A stretch of DNA of 64,000 nucleotides from Longitalea luteola. GTDB taxonomy: Bacteria; Bacteroidota; Bacteroidia; Chitinophagales; Chitinophagaceae. Positions 9,248 to 17,219 of this stretch are shown in pieces. The number at the start of each line of letters is the position of its first letter. Positions within the stretch are counted from its first letter, which is position 1. The stretch is taken from positions 1-64,000 of the forward strand of contig NZ_JAFIQX010000010.1 of NCBI RefSeq assembly GCF_017356035.1, in the 5' to 3' direction. The translations under genes were made by a program, and so were the position numbers. The notes beneath the pieces are model-generated. The model made no database searches. It was not told the origin of the DNA and saw nothing but the letters and a program-made list of their open reading frames with translations.

Positions 9248-10429
9248 ATGAAATCGAATAAAGGCGTGAACCGCCGGGCATTCCTGAGGAATGTCGGGCT
9301 GGCAGCAGTAGGACATTTGGCTGCGTGCACAAAAGTATTACCCGAAATAACATCACTCACACAGAAAGATAATCTCTTAAAAAACAAACTGCCCAAATGG
9401 AAAGGGTTCAATATCCCTGATTATTTCCAGCCCGATCCCTGGTACGTAGGCACACCTACCGACGAAACGTATTTTAAATGGGTGGCAGACTGGGGATTTG
9501 ATTTTATCAGAATACCGATGGCTTATCCCACCTATCTGAACTTAACGCCGCATCAAAAATTCATTACAGAAGAGGACGTATACAAAATAGATGAAAACAA
9601 GGTAAACCGGATAGAGAAAACCATTTACCTGGCGCAGAAATACAACCTGCATGTAAGTCTGAACCTGCACCGGGCGCCGGGGTATTGCGTAAGCACCGGT
9701 TATCATGAACCCTATCACTTGTGGAATGAGAAAAAAGCGCAGGATGCATTCTGCCATCATTGGAGCTTTTGGGCAAAGCGGTTCAAGAACAGCTCCACCA
9801 GCAAGATCAGCTTCGACCTGGTGAACGAGCCCTCTTATCGGGAAAACGTAAATGATACCATGTCGAAGACCACGGGCGTTCCTGGCGCTTTGTATCGTGC
9901 GGTTGCCCAGGCTGCTACCGCTGCCATCCGTAAAGAGAACCCGAACTTTTATGTGATCGCCGATGGTAACAATGGCGGCGCCGATGCCGTTCCTGAACTC
10001 GCCGACCTGAACATCGGCCAAAGCTGCCGTGGTTATTTTCCTTATGAGATCTCGCATTATAAAGCGCCCTGGGTATATCCCGATCCGGCCTACCAGCCGA
10101 AACCAGTATGGCCCGGCAATATCGGCGGCCGGCATTACAGCCGTGCCGTAATGGAAGAATATTACAAACCCTGGTTAGACCTGGTGAAGAAAGGTGTAGG
10201 TGTTCATTGCGGTGAATGTGGTTGCTGGAAAGAGACGCCACATGAGGTATTCCTTGCCTGGTTTGGCGATGTGCTGGATATTCTCACAACGAATGGGATT
10301 GGTTTCGCGCTGTGGGAATTGAAAGGCGACTTCGGAATTCTGAACTCAAACCGCGCCGATGTGCAATACGAAAACTGGTATGGCCATAAGCTCGACAGGA
10401 AGTTATTAAAGATGTTGCAAAGCAAATAA
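9248..10429 (+). CDS. Glycoside hydrolase family 5 (cellulase-like), exported lipoprotein
   Basis: A 393-residue retaining beta-glycosidase of the GH5 clan. The N terminus has a twin-arginine-like stretch (NRRAFLRNVG) and a lipobox ending at LAAC (Cys27), suggesting Tat export and lipid anchoring. Catalytic residues are visible: the acid/base Glu194 in FDLVNEPS, the nucleophile Glu323 in VHCGECG, and LNLHRAPG on the expected strand. Length is that of a single-domain enzyme with no carbohydrate-binding module. The exact polysaccharide cannot be told. It is a single gene followed by a heptamer repeat array and a terminator. Confidence 0.88.
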   Translation: MKSNKGVNRRAFLRNVGLAAVGHLAACTKVLPEITSLTQKDNLLKNKLPKWKGFNIPDYFQPDPWYVGTPTDETYFKWVADWGFDFIRIPMAYPTYLNLTPHQKFITEEDVYKIDENKVNRIEKTIYLAQKYNLHVSLNLHRAPGYCVSTGYHEPYHLWNEKKAQDAFCHHWSFWAKRFKNSSTSKISFDLVNEPSYRENVNDTMSKTTGVPGALYRAVAQAATAAIRKENPNFYVIADGNNGGADAVPELADLNIGQSCRGYFPYEISHYKAPWVYPDPAYQPKPVWPGNIGGRHYSRAVMEEYYKPWLDLVKKGVGVHCGECGCWKETPHEVFLAWFGDVLDILTTNGIGFALWELKGDFGILNSNRADVQYENWYGHKLDRKLLKMLQSK

Positions 10430-10445
10430 TGATGTGTTGGGAAGT

Positions 10446-10513
10446 TCACCATTGACCATTCACCATTGACCATTCACCATGACCATTCACCATTGACCAT
10501 TCACCATTGACCG
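10446..10513. repeat. Heptamer array TSACCNN (about 10 copies)
   Basis: Alternating TTCACCA and TTGACCA heptamers, one copy with a single-base deletion, starting 17 bases past the GH5 stop codon. It is the reverse complement of the NNGGTSA arrays at 41409, 52991 and 61084. Confidence 0.9.
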
Positions 10514-10550
10514 TTATCCACCGACCACCAGTTACCATAATTAAATGCTG

Positions 10551-10580
10551 AACCGGAAGAGCCTTTCTTCCGGTTTTTTT
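10551..10580 (+). terminator. Rho-independent terminator
   Basis: Perfect 10-bp stem AACCGGAAGA/TCTTCCGGTT with a 5-base loop and a T run. It ends the GH5 transcript. Confidence 0.85.
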
Positions 10581-11048
10581 ATGCCCTTCCCATTTTTCTG
10601 CACATCCTGCTGAAAAACAACAACAAACATCAGCGATGAAAATTAAAAATCCGGATCAGTCCGGTACTGGTTGTAACAATTCAGCAAACACTTCGACAGA
10701 TGCTATACAATGCAAAGGAAAATGAAAAACAACGGTCAGTTATACCCGCAATAACAACAATGAAAAGTTGGAACGCAATCCTCCTATGACCGGCACCCGT
10801 TTGCACAGGCATTCACTGCCCTTCTGATTAATCAGCATAAAAACAAGGCAGCACCGCAATTGACTTAACAGCATTGGCTGTTTCGATGGCCGTCCTATGC
10901 GCAGCGCCTCCTACGGCAATCAATGCAGCAGGAGACAGGGAGCGGCTTGCCTGACAATGAACAATACCAATTATTTCCGGAACTATATCGACCTGCGCAT
11001 GTGGGCAGGAATATTATTCCTCCGACCAAACATTTAAAACATACAACT
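10581..11048. other. Upstream region of the five-gene OmpA/ABC operon
   Basis: About 470 bases with no credible gene. It must hold the promoter of the operon beginning at 11049, but no convincing TTTG/TAnnTTTG pair was found. A 42-codon in-frame extension upstream of 11049 exists but looks non-coding. Confidence 0.5.
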
Positions 11049-11702
11049 ATGGCCAGCTTAGGGAAAAAGATCCTGTCGGCATTTGTGGAAGTGAACGACG
11101 ACAAAAAACAAGAAGCGGCAAAACCGCTTCCCAAAGAAGAACAGCCGAAAGCCGCACCGCAAACGGACTTTACGGCAAACCGCGTGACTATTCATAACAG
11201 TTATACATCACCAGTTAACAGCAAGTTCGCAGCTTATTTCGACAAGCTGTTCCGCGAAGCCAATATACCAGGGCCTGACTATTATGAGTTCAGTAAAATG
11301 ATCGAAGCCATGCAGGCGATCGCAGATGAGCAGGTTCGGTATGTCACCGCATATGCAGGCCTCAGCGTACAGGGGCTCGACAAACAAAAATTATTGTCAA
11401 CGGCTACACAGTACCTGCAATTGCTGGAGACGGACGCCACTAACTTTCATAACTCTGTAGATGCAGCGCTGCAAGAAAAAGTGCATGAAAGAAAACGGCA
11501 GCTGGAAGAAAAAGAGAAACGCATTCAACAGCTGGAGCAGGAAATAAGCGCCTTGCAAAACGAACTGTTGACCGTGCAAAGCGAAATAAAAGAGAACGAA
11601 GCCAAAATAGAAGCCAATACGGGCGGCTATAAAAATGAAAGTGAGGCGATGAAGGACCGTATTCACTATGACATGGAAAAAATTAAACGCTATATACAGT
11701 AA
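11049..11702 (+). CDS. Cytoplasmic coiled-coil protein, first gene of OmpA/ABC operon
   Basis: A 217-residue soluble protein with no signal peptide. Residues 1-50 are charged and probably disordered, about 55-140 form a helical globular part (KFAAYFDKLFREANIPGPDYYEFSK), and about 145-205 are a strong coiled coil (ERKRQLEEKEKRIQQLEQEI). I do not recognise the family by name. The ATG at 11049 was chosen over an in-frame upstream start because the protein character changes there and it follows a plausible leader. It is followed after 11 bases by a membrane coiled-coil protein, so the two are likely partners. Function unknown; a scaffold or envelope-stress effector coupled to the downstream transporter is one possibility. 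Confidence 0.75.
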   Translation: MASLGKKILSAFVEVNDDKKQEAAKPLPKEEQPKAAPQTDFTANRVTIHNSYTSPVNSKFAAYFDKLFREANIPGPDYYEFSKMIEAMQAIADEQVRYVTAYAGLSVQGLDKQKLLSTATQYLQLLETDATNFHNSVDAALQEKVHERKRQLEEKEKRIQQLEQEISALQNELLTVQSEIKENEAKIEANTGGYKNESEAMKDRIHYDMEKIKRYIQ

Positions 11703-11713
11703 ACCAACAAAAC

Positions 11714-12709
11714 ATGATAAACGCAATTCAAAAAACAAAGACACCTGGCTGGTTCTCCGAACCGAAGAACATAGCCACCACGATCATAGGCGTATCCTTA
11801 TTTGCCGGCCTGGCTTATCTCTTTTTGACCTATATATTGCCGTGGCTGGTAACCGTAACCTGGAACCTGGTAAACCTGGTCATTGGCGGCGTGATCCTCG
11901 GCTTTATGCTGATGATCGTAACCAATAAAAAATTCTGGCGGGCATTGAAATACCTGTCGGAGTTCATCGCCAACTACACCATTGGCATTGCCATAGAACT
12001 GAACCCGTTCAATATACTGCAAGCCAAAATCGAGCAGGGTTATAAAGACAGGAACACCTTATACCAGCAGGCGGCCAAACTAAAAGGGAAACAAAGTGAG
12101 CTGGTTGATAAACTGACCGACAAGGAAAAAGAACTGCAGCTGAACATGCAAAAAGTAAAGATCCTGCAGGCAGAACAAGGCAGGAACAGCCGCCAGATCG
12201 ATCTGTATGCGAACAATGTATTGCGGTGCCGCGAATACATCGACAATGTAACCCCGATCGTGGGCGACCTGAACAAACTGATCACATTCGCCGATGCAGC
12301 TTATGAAGAGAGCGGTATAATGCTCGAAGATGCAAAGCTCGACCTGGAAGCCAAGAAAGACCTGTATTATTCAGTAACTACCGGCCTGTCGGCTGTAACA
12401 AGCGCCATGAAAGCATTCAAGGGCGATGATGAATTGAACCAGGATGCCGAAAAAGCCCTGGCCATCCTGAAAGTACAGATCGGTGAAAAGATCGGTCATA
12501 TTAAATCGGCCATAGACGTTACCTCACGATTTATGGACGACAAGGTTTTGGAGGATAAAGCCAAATCGGCCCAGGCTGTTGAACTTATTAACCAGTTCAA
12601 TATAGACAACGACTTTAACTATACGCAGGATGCGCTGAATAAAAATAATGACAGTGGAAAGCTGAAAGGCATCAAGACACCGGATAGATACCGGGGTCTG
12701 CTTGACTGA
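11714..12709 (+). CDS. Membrane-anchored coiled-coil protein (PspA-like helices)
   Basis: A 331-residue protein with two adjacent transmembrane segments at about residues 20-75 (IIGVSLFAGLAYLFLTYILP and LVIGGVILGFMLMIVTN). A long, mostly helical cytoplasmic domain follows (KLKGKQSELVDKLTDKEKEL). The helical part loosely resembles PspA/Vipp1-type coiled coils in composition and length, but this is an impression only. No enzymatic motif is visible. It sits between the soluble coiled-coil gene (11 bases) and the OmpA fusion gene (79 bases, containing one lone copy of the heptamer repeat), so it is probably the membrane link of this operon's products. Confidence 0.75.
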   Translation: MINAIQKTKTPGWFSEPKNIATTIIGVSLFAGLAYLFLTYILPWLVTVTWNLVNLVIGGVILGFMLMIVTNKKFWRALKYLSEFIANYTIGIAIELNPFNILQAKIEQGYKDRNTLYQQAAKLKGKQSELVDKLTDKEKELQLNMQKVKILQAEQGRNSRQIDLYANNVLRCREYIDNVTPIVGDLNKLITFADAAYEESGIMLEDAKLDLEAKKDLYYSVTTGLSAVTSAMKAFKGDDELNQDAEKALAILKVQIGEKIGHIKSAIDVTSRFMDDKVLEDKAKSAQAVELINQFNIDNDFNYTQDALNKNNDSGKLKGIKTPDRYRGLLD

Positions 12710-12788
12710 CGATTCACCATTGACGGTTCACGGCCTCATGAAAATGTAAAACAATCAATTAAACACAAAACCAACACAACATATAACC

Positions 12789-14555
12789 ATGGCACTTAAA
12801 TTAAGACCCGCAGGGAAAGTATTGATCATTGCAGCAGTAGTAACTGCAGGCATCTTCGCCGTACGATGGTATCAAAACCGGCCGCAAGATGTAAATGGAT
12901 CAATTGAAGTAGGTAAGGTAGCCCTTCCCGATGCACCGGACGCTTCTTTACAAGGGAACGCTGTTAAATTGCCGTTACCCGGTGACGAACCAGCGGTGAA
13001 CGGGGGCACGCAAATTACCTGGGAACGGATGGCCTGGAACAGCCAGTTTGGAGGCATGTATGCGAACGGCGGCGTTCGCACGACCAAGGGTTCCCTGTTC
13101 GATAAAGCGCATCTGGATATTACCTACGTGCGCCAGGACGATTGTAATAAACAAATGGCCGACCTGGTAAAATTTGCCAACGACTATAAAAGCAATCCTA
13201 ATACACCCGGTGTATTGATCACGTTCATGGGCGACGGTATGCCGGCCTTCATGACCGCGCTCGCCAAAGAGCTGGAGCCCCTGGGCCCCGAATACCAACC
13301 CATTATTATACCGGTCACACACGGTAAATCGTTTGGTGAAGACCAGGTAATGGGCCCTCCTGCATGGAAACAGGATGCGAAAAATGCAGTAGGTAAATGT
13401 GTGGCCGGTGTGCTGCGCGACGGTGACATCAACATCCTGTTGAAATGGGCCGGTGACAACGGGTTGAAAGTAAATCCCGACGAAACCACCTACGATGGTA
13501 ATGCCATCAACATCATTGCCGCCAATGACTTCCTGGATGCGCCTAACAAGTACATCACCGGTTATACAGAGAAAAGGAAGCTGATCGTAAATGGCAAAAC
13601 CACTGGCAGAGATACCACTGTTGGTGTGGATGCTGTAGCCACCTGGACGCCCGGCGACGTAAATGTCGCCACTAAAAAGGGTGGGCTCGTTACCATCGCC
13701 AGCACCAGACAGTATGCATCCCAAATGAGTAACCAAACCATTGCCATTAAAAAATGGGCCTATGATCACCGAACCGATATCGAGAACATGATCATTGCCC
13801 TGGCCCAGGCCGGCGACCAGGTACGTTCGTTCAACGAAGCCAAAGAGTTTGCGGCTGAAGTGAGCACCAAGCTATACCAGGAACAAAATGCCGCCTATTG
13901 GCTGAAATATTTTAATGGTGTAGAGGAAAAAGACATCCAGGGCCTGAAAGTGAACCTCGGCGGTTCTGCCGTATTCAACCTGAACGACATGGCCAATACC
14001 TATGGGCTGGGCGAAGATAAGGTAGACCGTTATAAAGCGGTATATAACACCTTCGGTAACCTGATGGTGAAAATGTACCCGGCCATAATGCCCAGCTTCT
14101 TGCCGTATGAGAAAGCCGTTGACAAATCGTTCCTGTTCAGCGTGATCTCGAACCACCCCGAATTATTGCAGGGTAAGGCTATTGAAACAAAATATGCTGA
14201 ACGGATCACGGAGGCGGTATCATCCAGATCGTATGCTATTCAGTTTGAGACCGGGTCTTCGGCCATTAAACCGGCATCATACAAAATGCTGGATGAAATA
14301 TTTGAATCGGCTGTGGTAGCGGAAGGTTTAAAACTGGGCGTGTATGGTCACACCGACAATCAAGGTAGTGACGACGTAAACATGCCACTATCACAAAAGC
14401 GTGCAGAAGCCGTCCGCGCCTACCTGCTTAGAAAAGGTTTAAAAGAGAACCAGATTGAAGCCAAAGGTTATGGCGCTGAAAAGCCGGTTGCTGATAATGA
14501 TACAGAAGCGGGTAGAAGCAGGAACAGAAGAGTAGAGATTGTGCTGGGCGAATAA
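12789..14555 (+). CDS. Substrate-binding protein/OmpA peptidoglycan-binding fusion
   Basis: A 588-residue envelope protein. An N-terminal membrane anchor (about residues 8-26) is followed by a type II periplasmic-binding domain of the NMT1/TauA kind (about 80-440; LDITYVRQDDCNKQMADL, GVLITFMGDGMPAF). Residues about 480-588 are a complete OmpA-C domain: YGHTDNQGSDDVN and RSRNRRVEI hold the Asp and Arg that clasp diaminopimelate, with NMPLSQKRAEAVRAYL between them. It should therefore hold a solute-binding domain at the cell wall for the permease and ATPase encoded just downstream. The ligand is unknown; nitrate/sulfonate/phosphonate-type specificity is only a family-level guess. Fusion of these two domains is the notable feature. 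Confidence 0.85.
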   Translation: MALKLRPAGKVLIIAAVVTAGIFAVRWYQNRPQDVNGSIEVGKVALPDAPDASLQGNAVKLPLPGDEPAVNGGTQITWERMAWNSQFGGMYANGGVRTTKGSLFDKAHLDITYVRQDDCNKQMADLVKFANDYKSNPNTPGVLITFMGDGMPAFMTALAKELEPLGPEYQPIIIPVTHGKSFGEDQVMGPPAWKQDAKNAVGKCVAGVLRDGDINILLKWAGDNGLKVNPDETTYDGNAINIIAANDFLDAPNKYITGYTEKRKLIVNGKTTGRDTTVGVDAVATWTPGDVNVATKKGGLVTIASTRQYASQMSNQTIAIKKWAYDHRTDIENMIIALAQAGDQVRSFNEAKEFAAEVSTKLYQEQNAAYWLKYFNGVEEKDIQGLKVNLGGSAVFNLNDMANTYGLGEDKVDRYKAVYNTFGNLMVKMYPAIMPSFLPYEKAVDKSFLFSVISNHPELLQGKAIETKYAERITEAVSSRSYAIQFETGSSAIKPASYKMLDEIFESAVVAEGLKLGVYGHTDNQGSDDVNMPLSQKRAEAVRAYLLRKGLKENQIEAKGYGAEKPVADNDTEAGRSRNRRVEIVLGE

Positions 14556-14558
14556 CAG

Positions 14559-14704
14559 GGGATTTCGGGATTTCGGGATTTCGAGATTTTGAGATTTTGA
14601 GATTTCGGGATTTTGAGATTTCGGGATTTTGAAATCCCGATAGTTTGAGATGTAGGTCGTTGCGAGCGTATTGAGACTGAAGAGATCCTGAAATCTCAAA
14701 ATCG
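14559..14704. repeat. Octamer array GRGATTTY x9 with inverted copies
   Basis: Nine contiguous 8-bp units (GGGATTTC or GAGATTTT variants, 14559-14630) start 4 bases after the ompA-fusion stop codon. A tenth unit (14631-14638) is the reverse complement GAAATCCC, and another inverted stretch GAAATCTCAAAATC lies at 14691-14704. The transcript can fold into an intercistronic hairpin. Confidence 0.85.
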
Positions 14705-14775
14705 TAAACCAGAAATAACACGCTGCTGGCAACGCATCGCAATTAATTTGAATTACAAACACGCAGACTAAAAGC

Positions 14776-15558
14776 ATGAAAAAAGTTTTCCAGCCTTTCG
14801 CAAAGATCAACCGGCAAACCTTTATTCTGCTGGTAGCCTTGCAGGTGGTTGTTACTTTATTGATATGGCATGGCCTGTCGGATGGATTGATACCCAGGCC
14901 GGGCAAAGTAGCCACGGCATTTGTACAGTTGCTGGGCAGCAAAGTTCTGCTCGACAATATTTTGGTAAGCCTGCTGCTTACTTTAAAGGCCATGCTGTAT
15001 TCCATCCTAATAACACTGGCATTCGCATATTTATCAGTGCTGCCTTTCTTCAAGAGTGTGGCCCTGTTCATTGTGAAATGCCGTTATCTTACCTTAACCG
15101 GACTGATATTCATTTTCACCCTGCTTACCAAAGACGGCAGCCAGCTGAAATTATCATTGCTGGTATTTGGCATCGTGCCCTTCTTTGTAACTTCTTTTCT
15201 TTCGGTGATCGTACATATCAATCCGCAGGAATATGAGTTATGCAAAACCCTCGGCTATAGCAACTGGCAAACATTGTATGAAGTAATTATCATTGGCAAG
15301 GCCGACCAGGTGTTCGAGATCCTGCGGCAGAACTTTGCCATCTCCTGGTTAATGATCACCATGGTGGAAGGATTGAGCATGAGTGAAGGCGGCATTGGCA
15401 CCCTGCTGATAAAATACAACAAGTACAACGATCTTACCAATGTGCTGGCCTTACAGCTGGTGATCTTTCTGATCGGTTTATGTTTCGACTATTTACTGGG
15501 CACCATCCGCCACTGGTTGTTCCCGTACAGCAAACTAAAAACAGTGAGAACAAAATGA
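14776..15558 (+). CDS. ABC transporter permease (TauC/SsuC-like)
   Basis: A 260-residue integral membrane permease of the binding-protein-dependent importer type. About six hydrophobic segments are visible, beginning FILLVALQVVVTLLIWHGL. A cytoplasmic loop (EYELCKTLGYSNWQTLYEVI) corresponds to the EAA coupling motif that docks on the ATPase; the canonical EAA...G is weak. It lies 220 bases after the OmpA fusion, the gap being filled by an octamer repeat. Its stop overlaps the start of the ATPase gene by four bases (ATGA). Together with its neighbours it forms an importer whose solute is unknown. Confidence 0.88.
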   Translation: MKKVFQPFAKINRQTFILLVALQVVVTLLIWHGLSDGLIPRPGKVATAFVQLLGSKVLLDNILVSLLLTLKAMLYSILITLAFAYLSVLPFFKSVALFIVKCRYLTLTGLIFIFTLLTKDGSQLKLSLLVFGIVPFFVTSFLSVIVHINPQEYELCKTLGYSNWQTLYEVIIIGKADQVFEILRQNFAISWLMITMVEGLSMSEGGIGTLLIKYNKYNDLTNVLALQLVIFLIGLCFDYLLGTIRHWLFPYSKLKTVRTK

Positions 15559-16346
15559 CACAACATACAAAGGCAGAAGTAATCTTACAGGTTAAAGATG
15601 TAGCGCTTACTTATGACAGGCCGATCTTACGCGATATAAATCTTTCCATCAGGAATATCGTAAGGCCGGGGTTTTCACAAGGCCAGGTAGTGACGCTCAT
15701 TGGCCGAAGCGGTATCGGTAAAACGCAGTTGTTCAAGATCCTGTCAGGGTTACAAGCACCTACTTCCGGACAGGTTACCATACACGGCAACCAACCGGTA
15801 AAAGCCGGTGACATGGGCGTTATTTTCCAGAACTATTACCTGTTCGAATGGCGAACCGTGTATCAATCTCTGATGCTGGCCGCCAAAAAGAACAAGGTTT
15901 TAGCTGGCATGGAAAAACAAACGATAGAACAATATGCACACCAGTTCCAACTAACCGGTCACCTGATTTTGTATCCCCGGCAATTGTCGGGCGGACAACG
16001 GCAACGCGTAAGCATTATGCAGCAGCTGTTAAAAGGTTCTAACTTCATATTGCTCGATGAACCGTTCAGCGGACTCGATGTTTGCATGCTCGACAAAGCT
16101 GTTGAGTTATTATTACAGGTATCGTTATCAGATGAATTGAAGACGCTTATCATCGTTTCACACGATATTGAGACCAGCGTAGCCATCTCCGACACCGTAT
16201 TTATTCTGGGCACTGAACCCAACAAGGCGGGCGCCACCATTAAAAAGGAAATTGACCTGATAGAACGTGATCTTGCCTGGCAGAAGAATATCAAACAGGA
16301 AAGACGTTTCCTGGAAACATTAGAAGAAATAAAGGCAGACCTGTAA
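15555..16346 (+). CDS. ABC transporter ATP-binding protein (TauB/SsuB-like)
   Basis: A 263-residue ABC ATPase that would power the adjacent permease. All motifs are intact: Walker A GRSGIGKT (residues 50-57), Q-loop Gln92 in VIFQNYYLF, signature LSGGQ (144-148), Walker B FILLDE (164-169), D-loop SGLD and switch His in IIVSHD. The ATG at 15555 was chosen because it forms the standard ATGA overlap with the permease stop; upstream in-frame codons lie inside the permease gene. It is the last gene of the operon and converges with the barrel gene at 16349, leaving two bases between them and no visible terminator. Confidence 0.93.
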   Translation: MTQHTKAEVILQVKDVALTYDRPILRDINLSIRNIVRPGFSQGQVVTLIGRSGIGKTQLFKILSGLQAPTSGQVTIHGNQPVKAGDMGVIFQNYYLFEWRTVYQSLMLAAKKNKVLAGMEKQTIEQYAHQFQLTGHLILYPRQLSGGQRQRVSIMQQLLKGSNFILLDEPFSGLDVCMLDKAVELLLQVSLSDELKTLIIVSHDIETSVAISDTVFILGTEPNKAGATIKKEIDLIERDLAWQKNIKQERRFLETLEEIKADL

Positions 16347-16348
16347 AC

Positions 16349-16867
16349 TTACAATCCGAATCGCCATCCGGCCTTAAAGGCCAGCCAGGAGGCATAACCC
16401 GACGACCCAACGCGTTTGAAGCCATCATAGGCAACGCCTACTTCAAACGGACCTAATTTAGCGCCCGCACCCACATCGGCCGTAAAACGCGAATAAGAAC
16501 TATTCGTGGTTTTATCTTTAATATGACCGATACCAGCATCCGCATGAAGGAACAATAAATTACCTGGTAAAAAATACCTGCGGACCCCAACCTTAACCGG
16601 AACATAGGTGATGTTACCAACCTCACCTGACTTTGCATCAAAAACAGTGTATCCTACTGTACCTACCAATTTGGTCTTGCCCGGACCGATACCTACTCCC
16701 GCTTCAGCACCCAGTCCAAAATTATAATCATTTTTAAAACTGGTTTGTACCGGAGCGGCATACTGTCCATGTGCAAATACGAAGAATAATTTCTGTGCTT
16801 GCGCATCATATCGACTGGCAACAAGCATAAATGCTATCACCAGTAAAGAACGAATACCCTTGTTCAT
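16349..16867 (-). CDS. Outer-membrane beta-barrel-like protein
   Basis: A 172-residue protein with an N-terminal signal peptide (LLVIAFMLVASRYDAQA). The mature part consists of alternating short beta strands rich in Gly and aromatic residues (FGLGAEAGVGIG, FTADVGAGAKLGPFEVGVAY) and ends in a terminal aromatic-hydrophobic strand (FKAGWRFGL), typical of small outer-membrane barrels of Bacteroidota. No more precise family is recognised. It converges with the ABC ATPase gene and stands alone. Confidence 0.75.
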   Translation of the reverse strand: MNKGIRSLLVIAFMLVASRYDAQAQKLFFVFAHGQYAAPVQTSFKNDYNFGLGAEAGVGIGPGKTKLVGTVGYTVFDAKSGEVGNITYVPVKVGVRRYFLPGNLLFLHADAGIGHIKDKTTNSSYSRFTADVGAGAKLGPFEVGVAYDGFKRVGSSGYASWLAFKAGWRFGL

Positions 16868-17219
16868 ATTGGCAGGTTATTGATGTAACAGAAAAGAAAA
16901 ATTTATGCCATTATACCAGGCGGTATAGCTGTTAATTCACATATATCACGCTGGTTACCGCTTACGCTGTATGGAGATCCAATTATTAACGTTTCTATAG
17001 GATATTGATCAAAAACTGACAAAGGAATTGGCAAAATATATTCGAAATTTAAGAATCTGTTAGAATAGAAATATCTGCCGAAGTTTAACGTATCAGGAAA
17101 GGCATTTTGTAATTACCAGAAGCAGTGTAGGGATTAATGTATTCCGCCCGTGAAAACAGGTGGGCCGGATATGTATTGCATAAACCTATATAGGAACACT
17201 CAATTTTAAATCCAACAAA
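16868..17219. other. Divergent intergenic region
   Basis: About 350 bases between the divergent barrel and DUF2723 genes. No gene, repeat or convincing promoter was found. Confidence 0.5.

Noticed and set aside
9542-10135. 197-codon minus-strand frame
   Set aside because: Antisense to the GH5 gene with intact catalytic motifs.
12975-13769. 264-codon minus-strand frame
   Set aside because: Antisense shadow of the binding-protein/OmpA fusion gene, which has clear domains.
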